A stretch of DNA of 31,144 bases from positions 1 to 31,144 of the forward strand of contig CAZPKC010000022.1 in the NCBI GenBank assembly GCA_964587125.1. Direction: 5' to 3'. The first letter of the stretch is position 1. Every line of letters starts with the position of its first letter. Source of the DNA: CAIXLI01 sp964587125. Its GTDB lineage: Bacteria > Pseudomonadota > Alphaproteobacteria > UBA9219. The notes beneath the pieces were generated by a model. The model was not told where the DNA came from and ran no database searches. It saw nothing but the letters and a program-made list of their open reading frames with translations. Both the position numbers and the translations under genes were made by a program. Shown here in pieces: positions 5,600 to 13,927 of the stretch.

Positions 5600-8272
5600 T
5601 TATTTTTCCGCCAACGCCTTTTCAATCGCCGCAATCGCTTTCTGCATCGCGGCAACATCCGTTCCTCCGGCCTGCGCCATATCGGGACGTCCGCCCCCCC
5701 CTTTGCCGCCGACTTGTGCAGCGCCAAGCTTGACGAGATCGACGGCGCTAACCCGCGTGGTCAAATCCGGCGTCACGGCGACAACCAGCGACACTTTTCC
5801 CTCGAAGCTTGCCGCCAAAGCGATGGCGCCCGACTTGATTTGGGCCTTGAATTCGTCGGCCATAGGCTTGAGGTCTTTGGCGGGAACATCCGTCAAAACG
5901 CGGCTGATAAAATTGATGCCGTTAATCGCGCGCGATGTCTCTCCTGCGCTCGATGCTCCGCCGCGAAGTGCCACCTGTTTGCGTAAATCCGCCACGTCGC
6001 GCTCAAATTTCTTTCTGTCCTCAACCAGTTGAGCCACTCTGGCAGGAACTTCGGCAGGAGGCGCTTTAAGAACATCCGCTGCCGCTTTTAATAAAGCGCC
6101 TTGCGCATTCCACCACGCCAATGCCGCTTCGCCGACAACGGCCTCAATGCGGCGCACGCCCGCCGACACCGCGCTTTCGGATATGATTTTAAACAAGCCG
6201 ATATCGCCCGTCCGCTTCGCATGTGTCCCGCCGCAAAGCTCGATCGAATAATATTCCTTGCCATTGGATGGTTTTTCTTCGCGCCCGCCCATAAACAAGA
6301 CTCGAACTTCGTCGCCATATTTTTCGCCGAACAAGGCCCTTGCGCCGTGCTTGATGGCTTCCTCGGGCGACATGAGGCGCGTTTCGATAGCTTCGTTCAT
6401 GCGGATGCGCTTGTTTACCTCGGCTTCGACCCTTGCCAAAGCTTCGGGCGATATGGGAGTGGGCTGCGCGAAGTCGAAGCGCAAACGGTCATGCGCGACA
6501 AGCGAACCTTTCTGCGCGACATGATCTCCCAGTTCGCGTCTCAAAGCTTCATGAAGCAAATGCGTCGCCGAATGGTGCGCGCGCAAAGCCGAACGATGTT
6601 CGCCGTCAACAGTCAATGTTGCGTCATCGCCCGTTTTCACGACGCCTTTTTCGACGTGACCATGATGAACGATGACGCCGTCGGCTTCTTTTTGCGTGTC
6701 GATGATTTTGATAATCGCGCCGTTCGCCGTTTTTATGACGCCGACATCGCCCATCTGGCCGCCGGACTCGCCGTAAAACGGCGTTTGATTGGCGACGATT
6801 TGCGCCTCGTCGCCCGATTTGATTTCATCGATTCTCGCACCGTTTTTGACAAGCGCCGTGATTTGCCCTTCGGCCACCTCAGTGCTGTAGCCGAGAAAAT
6901 CCGTCGCGCCCAATTCATCGCGCAACTCGAACCAGATTTTTGCCGTTCCGGTTTCGCCCGATCCCGCCCACGCTGCGCGCGCCGCCGCCTTTTGCCTCGC
7001 CATCGCGGCATCGAATCCGGCAACATCGACCTTTATTCCCTTGCCGCGCAAAACGTCTTGCGTCAGGTCGAGGGGAAACCCGAAAGTATCATAAAGTTTG
7101 AAGGCAACTTCGCCAGATAACGGCCTGTTTCCATTGATCTTTTTTGTTTCATCGTCCAGCAATTTCAGCCCGCGGTCGAGCATCGATTTAAACCGCGTTT
7201 CCTCCAGTTTCAGCGTTTCAGAGACCAATTCTTGCGCGTGAGCCAATTCCGGATACGTCGTTCCCATCTGATTGACTAATTCCGGAACGAGGCGATAGAT
7301 CATCGGCTCTTTCGCGCCCAGCATATGCGCGTGGCGCATCGCGCGGCGCATAATGCGGCGCAGAACGTAGCCGCGTCCCTCGTTGCTCGGCAACACGCCG
7401 TCGGCGATCAGGAACGAGATTGCACGCAAATGATCGGCGATGACGCGGAAGGACGCCTTCTGTGCGCCTTCGGGATCAATTTTTGGAACCCAACTCGCTA
7501 TTGCGCCAATTAACGCCTTGAACAAATCGATATCATAGTTGGACGTGACGCCCTGCATAATCGCGGCCATGCGCTCTAATCCCATGCCGGTATCGATGGA
7601 AGGCCTCGGCAAATCGACGCGCCTGCCGTCCGGCAATTCTTCGAACTGCGTGAAGACGAGATTCCAGAATTCAAGAAACCGGTCGCCGTCCTCGTCTTTG
7701 CTTCCGGGAGGGCCTCCCTGCAACTTTTCGCCCTGATCGATGAAGATTTCGGAGCACGGCCCGCACGGTCCCACGTCGCCCATGCGCCAAAAATTGGAAT
7801 CGGTCTTGATGCGAATGATCTTGCCGTCGGGAAATCCGGCGATTTTCTTCCATAATTCCCGCGCCTGTTCGTCCTCGTGATAAACGGTTACAAGCAAACG
7901 ATCTTTGTTAAGCCCAAAATGCTTTGTGACGAGTTCCCAAGCCCATTCGATCGCTTCGGCCTTGAAATAATCGCCAAACGAAAAATTGCCGAGCATTTCG
8001 AAAAAGGTATGATGCCGAGCGGTATAGCCGACGTTTTCCAAATCATTATGCTTTCCCCCCGCGCGCACGCATTTTTGCGCCGTCGTGGCGCGGGTGTAGG
8101 GGCGCTTCTCGACGCCGGAAAACACGTTTTTAAACTGAACCATGCCCGAATTGGTAAACATAAGGGTGGGATCGTTGCGCGGAATCAAGGGGCTAGAGTC
8201 TACCCGGGTATGTCCCTGCGATTCAAAATAATCGAGGAAGGTCGAACGAATATCGGAAAGAGTCTTGGTCAT
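5600..8272 (-). CDS. alaS: Alanine--tRNA ligase
   Basis: This 890-residue enzyme charges tRNA-Ala with alanine in the cytoplasm and edits mischarged Ser and Gly. The N-terminal catalytic domain starts IRSTFLDYFESQGHTRVDSSPL with the class II core blocks RNDPTLMFTNSGM and TGMGLERMA. The editing domain shows the zinc motif HSATHLLHEAL (around residue 610) and CGGTH (around 680). The C-Ala domain ends with a glycine-rich stretch GGKGGGGRPDMAQAGG. The length is typical. The frame is open upstream of 8272, but homology begins at MTKTLSDIR, so I start there. The ribosome site is weak. The gene is not adjacent to recA, its common partner. It is divergent from the pentapeptide gene across about 125 bases. 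Confidence 0.97.
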   Translation of the reverse strand: MTKTLSDIRSTFLDYFESQGHTRVDSSPLIPRNDPTLMFTNSGMVQFKNVFSGVEKRPYTRATTAQKCVRAGGKHNDLENVGYTARHHTFFEMLGNFSFGDYFKAEAIEWAWELVTKHFGLNKDRLLVTVYHEDEQARELWKKIAGFPDGKIIRIKTDSNFWRMGDVGPCGPCSEIFIDQGEKLQGGPPGSKDEDGDRFLEFWNLVFTQFEELPDGRRVDLPRPSIDTGMGLERMAAIMQGVTSNYDIDLFKALIGAIASWVPKIDPEGAQKASFRVIADHLRAISFLIADGVLPSNEGRGYVLRRIMRRAMRHAHMLGAKEPMIYRLVPELVNQMGTTYPELAHAQELVSETLKLEETRFKSMLDRGLKLLDDETKKINGNRPLSGEVAFKLYDTFGFPLDLTQDVLRGKGIKVDVAGFDAAMARQKAAARAAWAGSGETGTAKIWFELRDELGATDFLGYSTEVAEGQITALVKNGARIDEIKSGDEAQIVANQTPFYGESGGQMGDVGVIKTANGAIIKIIDTQKEADGVIVHHGHVEKGVVKTGDDATLTVDGEHRSALRAHHSATHLLHEALRRELGDHVAQKGSLVAHDRLRFDFAQPTPISPEALARVEAEVNKRIRMNEAIETRLMSPEEAIKHGARALFGEKYGDEVRVLFMGGREEKPSNGKEYYSIELCGGTHAKRTGDIGLFKIISESAVSAGVRRIEAVVGEAALAWWNAQGALLKAAADVLKAPPAEVPARVAQLVEDRKKFERDVADLRKQVALRGGASSAGETSRAINGINFISRVLTDVPAKDLKPMADEFKAQIKSGAIALAASFEGKVSLVVAVTPDLTTRVSAVDLVKLGAAQVGGKGGGGRPDMAQAGGTDVAAMQKAIAAIEKALAEK

Positions 8273-8398
8273 AGGCTTAACTTTTGAGAAAAGGATCGCA
8301 AACAAACAGCGATGAGGGATAGCATATCTTTCTTGGGAGCAAATAGGGGGTATTTGACGGAGTCTTCCTAAAAAAGTGAGATTTATTGCTCGCAAGCC

Positions 8399-9781
8399 TT
8401 GTTTTTCGCTCGAAAAAATAGCACAAAAGCCGATACCTTAACCAAGGAATTTGCGTCTGAATTTGGGGAAAAGTTGCTCGAAATGGCAGAAGATAAAGAC
8501 AAAAAGATAGAAAAAAAGCTTCGCCTGACACAAAAGGAATTGGAAGCTGTCCTCAAAAAGCACGATGATTTTATTTGTGGACGCAAGGGAGGGATCCGGG
8601 CGCAGCTGGCTCATTACGATCTTGAGGGGCTTTCCTTCGCCAACAAAAACCTATCAGATGCCGATTTTACCGGAGCGCAGCTGAGTGAGGTCGATTTTAC
8701 AGGTGCAAAGCTGGATCGCGCCATTCTCTACTGCGCCGATCTGCGAAAAGCTAATCTGAATGGAGCGAGCCTTGTTAACGCCGATTTGCGCGGCGCATCG
8801 TTGCGAGGAGCCAATCTGGTCGGCGCCAATATGGCGGGAATCGACTTGAGAGAAGGCTCTCTCTCGAACGCGGTGGCCAAGGGCGAACTGAAAGACGTTC
8901 AGAAAGGCATACCCGCCGTCGACAAGGGCGGCGCCAATCTGAGCGGCGCCAATCTTAACGGAGCCAAAATGTCGGGAGCTGTCGCGATCGGAAGCGATTT
9001 CAGCGATGCTTTGATGAAAGGGGCAAAGATCAAAAGGGCCAGCCTTAAAAATGCCAATTTCAGCGGCACCAATCTCGAAAATGCCGATTTTACCGAATGC
9101 GATCTGGAAAACGTGATTTTGCGTGGCGCCGTTTTGGCGGGCACTGCGATTAATCTAAGCGAAGTTTCGAAGGAAAATCTGGAAGGCGCGTTGATGGGTG
9201 CGCCGGTGGGGCTCACGATCAAGGATTTAGTGGCTCCGATCAATCAGCTCTTGCAGATTCATAAAACGTGGATCGATAGCAACGGGAAAAACGGCAAGCA
9301 ATTCGACGTTAGTGGCTACGATATGCGGGGAAGCACCGGTTTCGGCGGCCAATGCTTGATATTGATGAAGGCAAAAGGCGCCATTTTATACGAGCTCGAT
9401 TTTTCGGGCGCGCAGGTGCAAGGAAGCGATTTTCGTGAGGCCGATTTACGCCGCGCGAACTTCAGCGGAGCCGATATGCGCGGAGCGAATTTCGACAAGG
9501 CCCAGTTAAGAAACGCCAATTTCCAAAACACGCGCATGCAGCCCGTTGTTCTGTCGAACGGCCATGTGTTGGCGACGAATTTCTCCGGCGTTTCCTTGCG
9601 CCACGCCAATCTGGCGAAAGCGAATCTCCAAAAAGTCAAATTTCGCAACGCCGATTTGCGGGATGTCGATTTGCGCGGAGCGGATTTGACGGAAGCAGAT
9701 TTCGAAGGCGCAAATCTGGAAGGCGCGCAAATGGATCCGGAGCAGAAAGAGCTGCTGAAAACGTTCCGGGAGAAGGAATAA
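8399..9781 (+). CDS. Pentapeptide-repeat protein with two repeat blocks
   Basis: The protein (up to 460 residues) is dominated by A(D/N)LXX pentapeptide repeats that build a right-handed quadrilateral beta-helix. There are two blocks, about residues 72-250 and 330-450. Each is introduced by a similar helical lead-in (LKKHDDFICGRKGG near 51-64; LLQIHKTWIDSNGKNGKQ near 283-300), so the gene looks like an internal duplication of one lead-in plus helix module. The N-terminus is charged and likely helical. The start is uncertain: the frame opens at TTG 8399 without a good ribosome site, and an ATG at 8483 is the alternative. Family functions range from DNA-gyrase protection to scaffolding, and none can be assigned. 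It converges with the TrmH gene, with two bases between stop codons. Confidence 0.85.
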   Translation: MFFARKNSTKADTLTKEFASEFGEKLLEMAEDKDKKIEKKLRLTQKELEAVLKKHDDFICGRKGGIRAQLAHYDLEGLSFANKNLSDADFTGAQLSEVDFTGAKLDRAILYCADLRKANLNGASLVNADLRGASLRGANLVGANMAGIDLREGSLSNAVAKGELKDVQKGIPAVDKGGANLSGANLNGAKMSGAVAIGSDFSDALMKGAKIKRASLKNANFSGTNLENADFTECDLENVILRGAVLAGTAINLSEVSKENLEGALMGAPVGLTIKDLVAPINQLLQIHKTWIDSNGKNGKQFDVSGYDMRGSTGFGGQCLILMKAKGAILYELDFSGAQVQGSDFREADLRRANFSGADMRGANFDKAQLRNANFQNTRMQPVVLSNGHVLATNFSGVSLRHANLAKANLQKVKFRNADLRDVDLRGADLTEADFEGANLEGAQMDPEQKELLKTFREKE

Positions 9782-9783
9782 AG

Positions 9784-10515
9784 TTAGCTCTGGCGCTTGG
9801 GAATCCGCGACAAAGCGATGCTGGCGGCCACGACGACGTTCAGGCTTTCGACGCCGGTCGTCGGAATGCGGATTCGGGTTTCAAATTCGGCCGCATTTAA
9901 TCCTTGGCCTTCCTCGCCCAGAAGCAGCAATCCTTGCGGAGGCCAGATAAAATCGTCGATGGACGCGCCGCGCGGATCGAGCGCGATGCAAGATCGGGGA
10001 AATTCCGCAAGTGCGGGGCCGCGAGCCATAGACACGCGAAGGACGCTTCCGGCAGACGCCTTGACGGCTTTCGGCAAAAAAGGATTCGCAGCCTCACGCG
10101 ACAAGATAACGCGCGGTACGGAAAAAGCCTCGCAACTGCGGATTAAAGCGCCCAGATTTCCCGGGTCGCCGATGGGGGCTACAACCTCGATATCTTTCGG
10201 CTTGTAGGCGGCCAGATCCTCCGTCGTCACAGACGCCATGGGCGGCTGTTTCAGAACCAGAATGTTAAAATGCGTACCGAGCACATCGATTTGCGCGAAA
10301 AGGGGAGACGCAATTTCCACAAATTTCGCTCCGGCAGCCAAAGGCTCGCAATGCGGCCCCGCAATCTCATAAACGATTTTCAGAGAAGGCTTCTTCAGAA
10401 ATTCACGAACCAGCTTTTCGCCGGAAAGCAAAAAAAGACCTTCCTCTTTCAATCCTTTGGAAGACGCGAGGCTCAGAAATCTTTTAAAAGTCTCGTTCTG
10501 CGCGCTTTCGATCAT
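9784..10515 (-). CDS. TrmH/SpoU-family RNA 2'-O-methyltransferase
   Basis: This 243-residue SPOUT-class enzyme probably transfers a methyl group from S-adenosylmethionine to a ribose 2'-OH in rRNA or tRNA. The trefoil-knot motifs are visible: GDPGNLGALIRSCEAF (motif 1, with the catalytic-type Arg), LLLGEEGQGL (motif 2) and IRIPTTGVESLNVVVAASIAL (motif 3). The first 100 residues form the usual substrate-binding domain. I start at the ATG whose A overlaps the stop of the upstream DUF4189 gene (TAATG), indicating translational coupling. The RNA target cannot be told from sequence; RlmB-like 23S methylation is one possibility. Confidence 0.9.
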   Translation of the reverse strand: MIESAQNETFKRFLSLASSKGLKEEGLFLLSGEKLVREFLKKPSLKIVYEIAGPHCEPLAAGAKFVEIASPLFAQIDVLGTHFNILVLKQPPMASVTTEDLAAYKPKDIEVVAPIGDPGNLGALIRSCEAFSVPRVILSREAANPFLPKAVKASAGSVLRVSMARGPALAEFPRSCIALDPRGASIDDFIWPPQGLLLLGEEGQGLNAAEFETRIRIPTTGVESLNVVVAASIALSRIPKRQS

Positions 10516-10913
10516 TACCGAGGCGGATAGCAAGCCGAACGCTTGAGTTCGCAGGCGTCGTTGGCTTTCGCAATGCAGTCGCTCTGAGCCTTCATTCTGG
10601 CTTTTTCAGGCGCGCTTTCTTTGTCCCATGCCATTTTGTCTTTGCCAGCGGTGGCGATGGCGATGCAGCTGTCCTTGGCGGACAAAACAACTTTGCAATC
10701 TTCGCCATATTTGGTGCAATAGCTCAGCGCGCTTTTATTCGCGCTTTTCTCGTCAGGGGAAGGATCGGACATGCCCCACGCGCCGCTCTTTTCGCTAAAG
10801 GCAAGCGCGCCGTAAGAGAGGCTATCGCTGGCATGCGCCGCAAAAGACAAAAGCGCTACCGCAGACAGGACCAAAGGAACCGCCGCGAGCCGTAGTAAAT
10901 GAGAAGAAGTCAT
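10515..10913 (-). CDS. DUF4189-domain periplasmic protein
   Basis: This 132-residue protein has a clear signal peptide (hydrophobic segment about residues 8-25, cleavage after AHA near 28). The mature part matches the DUF4189 pattern: YGALAFSEKSGAWGMS, then spaced alanine and cysteine positions. Six cysteines (66, 73, 83, 113, 121, 128) could form three disulfides in the periplasm. The domain occurs in many secreted proteobacterial proteins of unknown role. The start is supported by AGGGGGTT upstream. The stop overlaps the start of the TrmH gene by one base, an odd pairing of an exported protein with an RNA methylase. Confidence 0.8.
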   Translation of the reverse strand: MTSSHLLRLAAVPLVLSAVALLSFAAHASDSLSYGALAFSEKSGAWGMSDPSPDEKSANKSALSYCTKYGEDCKVVLSAKDSCIAIATAGKDKMAWDKESAPEKARMKAQSDCIAKANDACELKRSACYPPR

Positions 10914-11215
10914 ATTCCAACCCCCTGTTTGGTGAAGACCTTAACCAGGGTTTTTAAAACTCCGGCTCAAACTACCTATCAGAAACAAATTGTGGACACA
11001 AGCCGTTTTGCCATTGCCCGACTCTCTGGACAGTGAGATTCACACGAATTGGCAGTTTATGATCCTGAGGGGTTTCGGATAGAAGGCTGGTACTATGAAC
11101 GCGGGTTACGCAAAGTGAGGGGCGTAGGCGATCGCGCCGTTGGCTGGATCGGGCAAGAAATCGACACGTGGATTGCAGGGTGGATTCAGAAAACGAGAAA
11201 TTTTAATTTGTAAAA
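10914..11215. other. Intergenic region containing the left edge of the integrative element
   Basis: The first 120 bases are upstream of the DUF4189 gene and presumably hold its promoter; I see no strong box. From 11037 an AlpA-like reading frame begins without a start codon (listed separately). No copy of the tRNA-Gln 3' end, the expected second attachment site, is recognisable here. Confidence 0.4.
11037..11213 (+). pseudogene. Remnant of an AlpA-like excisionase/regulator
   Basis: The frame ending at TAA 11213 encodes GDRAVGWIGQEIDTWIAGWIQ, matching the C-terminal half of AlpA-family proteins, small winged-helix DNA binders that accompany P4-type integrases and control excision. Upstream the frame is blocked by TGA at 11034 and has no start codon. 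The expected N-terminal helix-turn-helix (SRSTIYR-like) is missing, so only the tail survives. It lies at the far end of the block from the integrase and two bases from the end of the 11216 gene, which runs toward it. Confidence 0.6.
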
Positions 11216-12097
11216 CTATTGCCGCGGTTGCCAATACACTCTCGGCTTTTCGCGCGAAGAAGGCCGTGTGCATCCGGGAATGTTTATTATTTCTTTCATG
11301 TATTGCTTCAGCACCGTTTGTCCCACCATGAGAGGCGTGACGGCGGGTTTCGAAGTCACGTTGGTCATGGTTGACGTGGCTTCTTTGGCATCTAGCGTAG
11401 GCGATTGATGCGGTTCGGCCTTCAGTGTCAGATCGGATTGTGGCGCGTTTGTTTCTACGCATACTTTCAGTTGTTTGATATCCGCATCTAGCTTTGAGAT
11501 TTGAGCGTCGATTTCTTTGATCTCGTTCCCGATGGGTTTGACAACAAAATGCTTATAACCTTTGTAGCTAGAAATGCCGCCAACTATAACAACAGCGGTT
11601 GCTGCGGTTAATACGGCTATGCCCGCACCCACGACGAATGGAGCGACAAGCGCAGCAGGGATGGCCACTATGGTCATCGCTATGGTGTATTTCAACCAAG
11701 CATCATCTTTTTCTTTGGCCTTATCGCCCCTGTCTTTGATCTTATCGCCTCTTGCCATTGCAAGATCATTTTTCTCGAACGACCTTGCAATCAGACTATT
11801 TAATATAGTCACCGTCTCAGCCACTGATTGCTTGCCATGCTTTTTGGCATATGCCTGCGCAGATTCATCTTGTAGATGTTTTTCAAGAATGTCTTTCTTG
11901 GATTCGATGTATTTTTCGAGCTCATCTTTTTGATTTATTGTATTATATGCCCACGTTAGGCATTCAGGATGATTTCTCACCAATCTTGTAAGTTTGTCCT
12001 TTGCAAAAAGAACAATTACGAGGCCCAAAGCGGGGATAGCCTCGTCAAACTTTTCGTCAGCCTTTTGATAAAAACTATCAGAAACATCCGATGACAT
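11216..12097 (-). CDS. Unknown membrane protein of the integrative element (full-length copy)
   Basis: This 293-residue protein has a charged, helical N-terminal half, two adjacent membrane segments at about residues 137-155 and 157-177 with Ala/Val/Gly-rich sequence, then a short coiled-coil-like stretch (KEIDAQISKLDADIKQL near 194-210) and a polar C-terminus. There is no signal peptide, although residues 21-32 are hydrophobic. I recognise no family. The ATG at 12097 lies behind a hairpin that contains GGAG in its stem (12103-12133). It is downstream of the 12218 gene on the same strand. Its first 125 residues recur, nearly identical, in the truncated copy at 12805. Confidence 0.65.
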   Translation of the reverse strand: MSSDVSDSFYQKADEKFDEAIPALGLVIVLFAKDKLTRLVRNHPECLTWAYNTINQKDELEKYIESKKDILEKHLQDESAQAYAKKHGKQSVAETVTILNSLIARSFEKNDLAMARGDKIKDRGDKAKEKDDAWLKYTIAMTIVAIPAALVAPFVVGAGIAVLTAATAVVIVGGISSYKGYKHFVVKPIGNEIKEIDAQISKLDADIKQLKVCVETNAPQSDLTLKAEPHQSPTLDAKEATSTMTNVTSKPAVTPLMVGQTVLKQYMKEIINIPGCTRPSSREKPRVYWQPRQ

Positions 12098-12102
12098 AAT
12101 AA

Positions 12103-12133
12103 AAAATCTCCGTTAGAAATATACGGAGATTTT
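12103..12133 (-). promoter_or_regulatory. Hairpin in front of the 11216 gene, sequestering GGAG
   Basis: AAAATCTCCGT and ACGGAGATTTT pair over 11 bp around a nine-base loop. On the minus strand the stem ends in a run of T six bases before the start codon of the 11216 gene and includes its only Shine-Dalgarno-like GGAG. It may be a terminator for the upstream small gene, a translational switch, or both. The same hairpin is conserved in unit B. Confidence 0.6.
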
Positions 12134-12217
12134 AAACCGCCATGATTAGCATTAGATTAATTTTGTATACAAAATTCGGACAAAAGGTTTTGGCAATTCA
12201 GCAACAGCAACATATTG

Positions 12218-12601
12218 TTAACCAGGACAGGGTGCCGCTACGCAAGGATGCTTTTTACAATAATCTCTATATTTTTGTTCGTCTTCTTCAAGAGACGCTT
12301 TGTAAAACTGTTGTTCTCTTGCGTACCGAGCCTTTTTTTCCCCTTCAGTTTCCATCCGTACGGGCTCGTTTGATACTCCTTCTATGTCCATGGAGTGCAC
12401 AGTCCACCATGCGGCAAATTCTTTAGGATCAAAAGGCTTACTGAAGTCATACGACTCGGGCACACCCTTCGCGGCAACTTCTGTTCCTGCCGCAGATGCT
12501 GTTTGTTTTATGTCCGCCATTGTTACGCCTTCGCTTCTTAGCTTCGTAAAGTGTCTGAAGCTTTTTATGCCGCGACCATTATAAAGCGAAGTCGTTTCCA
12601 T
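12218..12601 (-). CDS. Unknown small protein of the integrative element, copy A
   Basis: This 127-residue polar protein has no membrane segment. The N-terminal 45 residues and the C-terminal 45 (VRMETEGEKKARYAREQQFYKAS onward, ending in a Cys/Pro-rich tail KKHPCVAAPCPG) are almost the same as in copy B at 13348. The central part (about residues 46-80) is different. AAGGA precedes the ATG at 12601; a second start at 12520 (MADIKQ) has GAAGG seven bases upstream and is a real alternative. It precedes the membrane-protein gene by 120 bases. Function is unknown. Confidence 0.6.
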   Translation of the reverse strand: METTSLYNGRGIKSFRHFTKLRSEGVTMADIKQTASAAGTEVAAKGVPESYDFSKPFDPKEFAAWWTVHSMDIEGVSNEPVRMETEGEKKARYAREQQFYKASLEEDEQKYRDYCKKHPCVAAPCPG

Positions 12602-12785
12602 TTCCAGAAGTCCTTAAAAGAATACTTTCATGGCATCTTATGCGACTAGAATATCGAGCTATGATTGATAAACCTTTAATATTTATGGTTAAAATTCTGG
12701 GGGTCTGTTTATTCTGCGCTTGTAATTTAAAGCATTAATATTTTCAGACCTGCATTAACCGTATTCATCCGTTTGGGCCTTGGCA

Positions 12786-12851
12786 TTATTTTTGGTTTCG
12801 TAGTTTATCGAGGTAATCCGCCCATTTCTGCATCATCTTGCGTCGTTCGGG
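12786..12851 (-). pseudogene. Integrase 3'-end fragment left by the duplication
   Basis: These 66 bases repeat the last 21 codons and the stop of the integrase at 13928 (residues ERRKMMQKWADYLDKL and on), with a few changes. They mark the junction between duplication units A and B and show that the original order was integrase, small gene, membrane gene. Confidence 0.85.
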
Positions 12852-13227
12852 TATCGCCCCTGTCTTTGATCTTATCGCCTCTTGCCATTGCAAGATCATA
12901 TTTCTCGACCAACCTTGCAATCAGACTGTTTGATTCAGACACCGCCTCGACCAATGATTGCGCGCCATGCTTTTTGCCATATGCCTGCACAGATTCATCT
13001 TGCAGATGTTTTTCAAGAATGCCTTTCTTGGATTCGATGAATTTTTCGAGCTCATCTTTTTGATTTATTGTATTGCATGCCCACGTTAGGCATTCAGGAT
13101 GATTTCTCACCAATCTTGTAAGTTTGTCCTTTGCAAAAAGAACAATTACGAGGCCCAAAGCGGGGATAGCCCCGTCAAATTTTTCGTCAGCCTTTTGATA
13201 AAAACTGTCAGAAACATCCGATGGCAT
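12805..13227 (-). pseudogene. Truncated copy of the membrane-protein gene
   Basis: The first 125 codons match the 11216 gene almost residue for residue (MPSDVSDSFYQKADEKFDGA versus MSSDVSDSFYQKADEKFDEA). At the duplication junction the frame runs into the integrase 3' fragment in the wrong frame and ends after 15 unrelated residues (TRTTQDDAEMGGLPR). Both membrane segments and the coiled coil are lost, leaving 140 residues. It keeps the hairpin and start region, so it may still be expressed as a soluble N-terminal fragment. Confidence 0.8.
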
Positions 13228-13232
13228 AATAA

Positions 13233-13263
13233 AAAATCTCCGTTAGGAATATACGGAGATTTT
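13233..13263 (-). promoter_or_regulatory. Hairpin in front of the truncated membrane gene
   Basis: It has the same 11-bp stem as 12103-12133, with one A-to-G change confined to the loop. The stem, including the GGAG and the following T run, is unchanged between the copies. Confidence 0.55.
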
Positions 13264-13347
13264 AAACGGCTATGATTAGCATTAGATTAATTTTGTATAA
13301 AAAATTCGGACATAAGGTTTTGGCAATTCAGCAACAGCAACAAATTT

Positions 13348-13743
13348 TTAACCAAGACATGGCCCCGCTATGCAAGGATGTCTTTCACAATAATCTCTAT
13401 ATTTTTTTTCGTCCTCTTCAAGAGACGCTTTGTAAAACTCTTGTTCTCTTGCGTACCGAGCCTTTTTTTCTCCTTCAGTTTCCATCCGCACGGGCGCATT
13501 CAGGCCCTCCTTCATTCTCGCCAGCATCTCTTCGCTCCGCTTCAAATAGTCTCTGACGTCAAGAATAAACGGATCGACATTGCATGAATCGGATGCGTGT
13601 TTTGCGGCGACTTCTGTTCCTGCCACAGATGCTGTTTGTTTTATGTCCGCCATCGTTACGCCTTCGCTTCTTAGCTTCGTAAAGTGTCTGAAGCTTTTCA
13701 TACGGCTTATACGGCGACCATTATAAAGCGAAGTCGTTTCCAT
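13348..13743 (-). CDS. Unknown small protein of the integrative element, copy B
   Basis: This 131-residue paralogue of the 12218 product has nearly identical ends but a different middle (about residues 49-85: SDSCNVDPFILDVRDYLKR and on, against PESYDFSKPFDPKEFAAW in copy A). The C-terminal ERHPCIAGPCLG keeps the cysteines. An in-frame three-residue insertion near residue 12 (RISRMKSF against GIKSF) preserves the frame from the ATG at 13743, which supports that start. It lies downstream of the integrase on the same strand. Function is unknown. Confidence 0.6.
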   Translation of the reverse strand: METTSLYNGRRISRMKSFRHFTKLRSEGVTMADIKQTASVAGTEVAAKHASDSCNVDPFILDVRDYLKRSEEMLARMKEGLNAPVRMETEGEKKARYAREQEFYKASLEEDEKKYRDYCERHPCIAGPCLG

Positions 13744-13927
13744 TTCCAGAAGTCCTTAAAAGAATACTTTCATGGCATATTATGCGACTAGAATATCGGG
13801 CTATGATTGATAACCCTTTAATATTTATGGTTAAAATTCTGGGGGCCTGTTTATTCTGCGCTTGTAATTTAAAGCATTAATATTTTCAGGCTTGCTTTAA
13901 CCACAATCGTCCGTTTGGGCCTTGGCA

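Larger units (their letters stand above)
11722..12851. repeat. Tandem duplication, unit A (1,130 bp)
   Basis: This unit contains the 5' part of the 11216 gene, the hairpin, the whole 12218 gene, its upstream region and the last 22 codons of the integrase (remnant 12786-12851). It abuts unit B directly: the integrase fragment ending CGTTCGGG at 12851 joins TATCGCCCC, which also occurs at 11722. The arms are closely similar except for the central part of the small gene. Confidence 0.9.

Noticed and set aside
6101..7120. 339-codon open frame on the plus strand inside alaS
   Set aside because: It is antisense to the conserved alaS coding sequence, has no domain-like pattern and no ribosome site; it arises from codon bias of the real gene.
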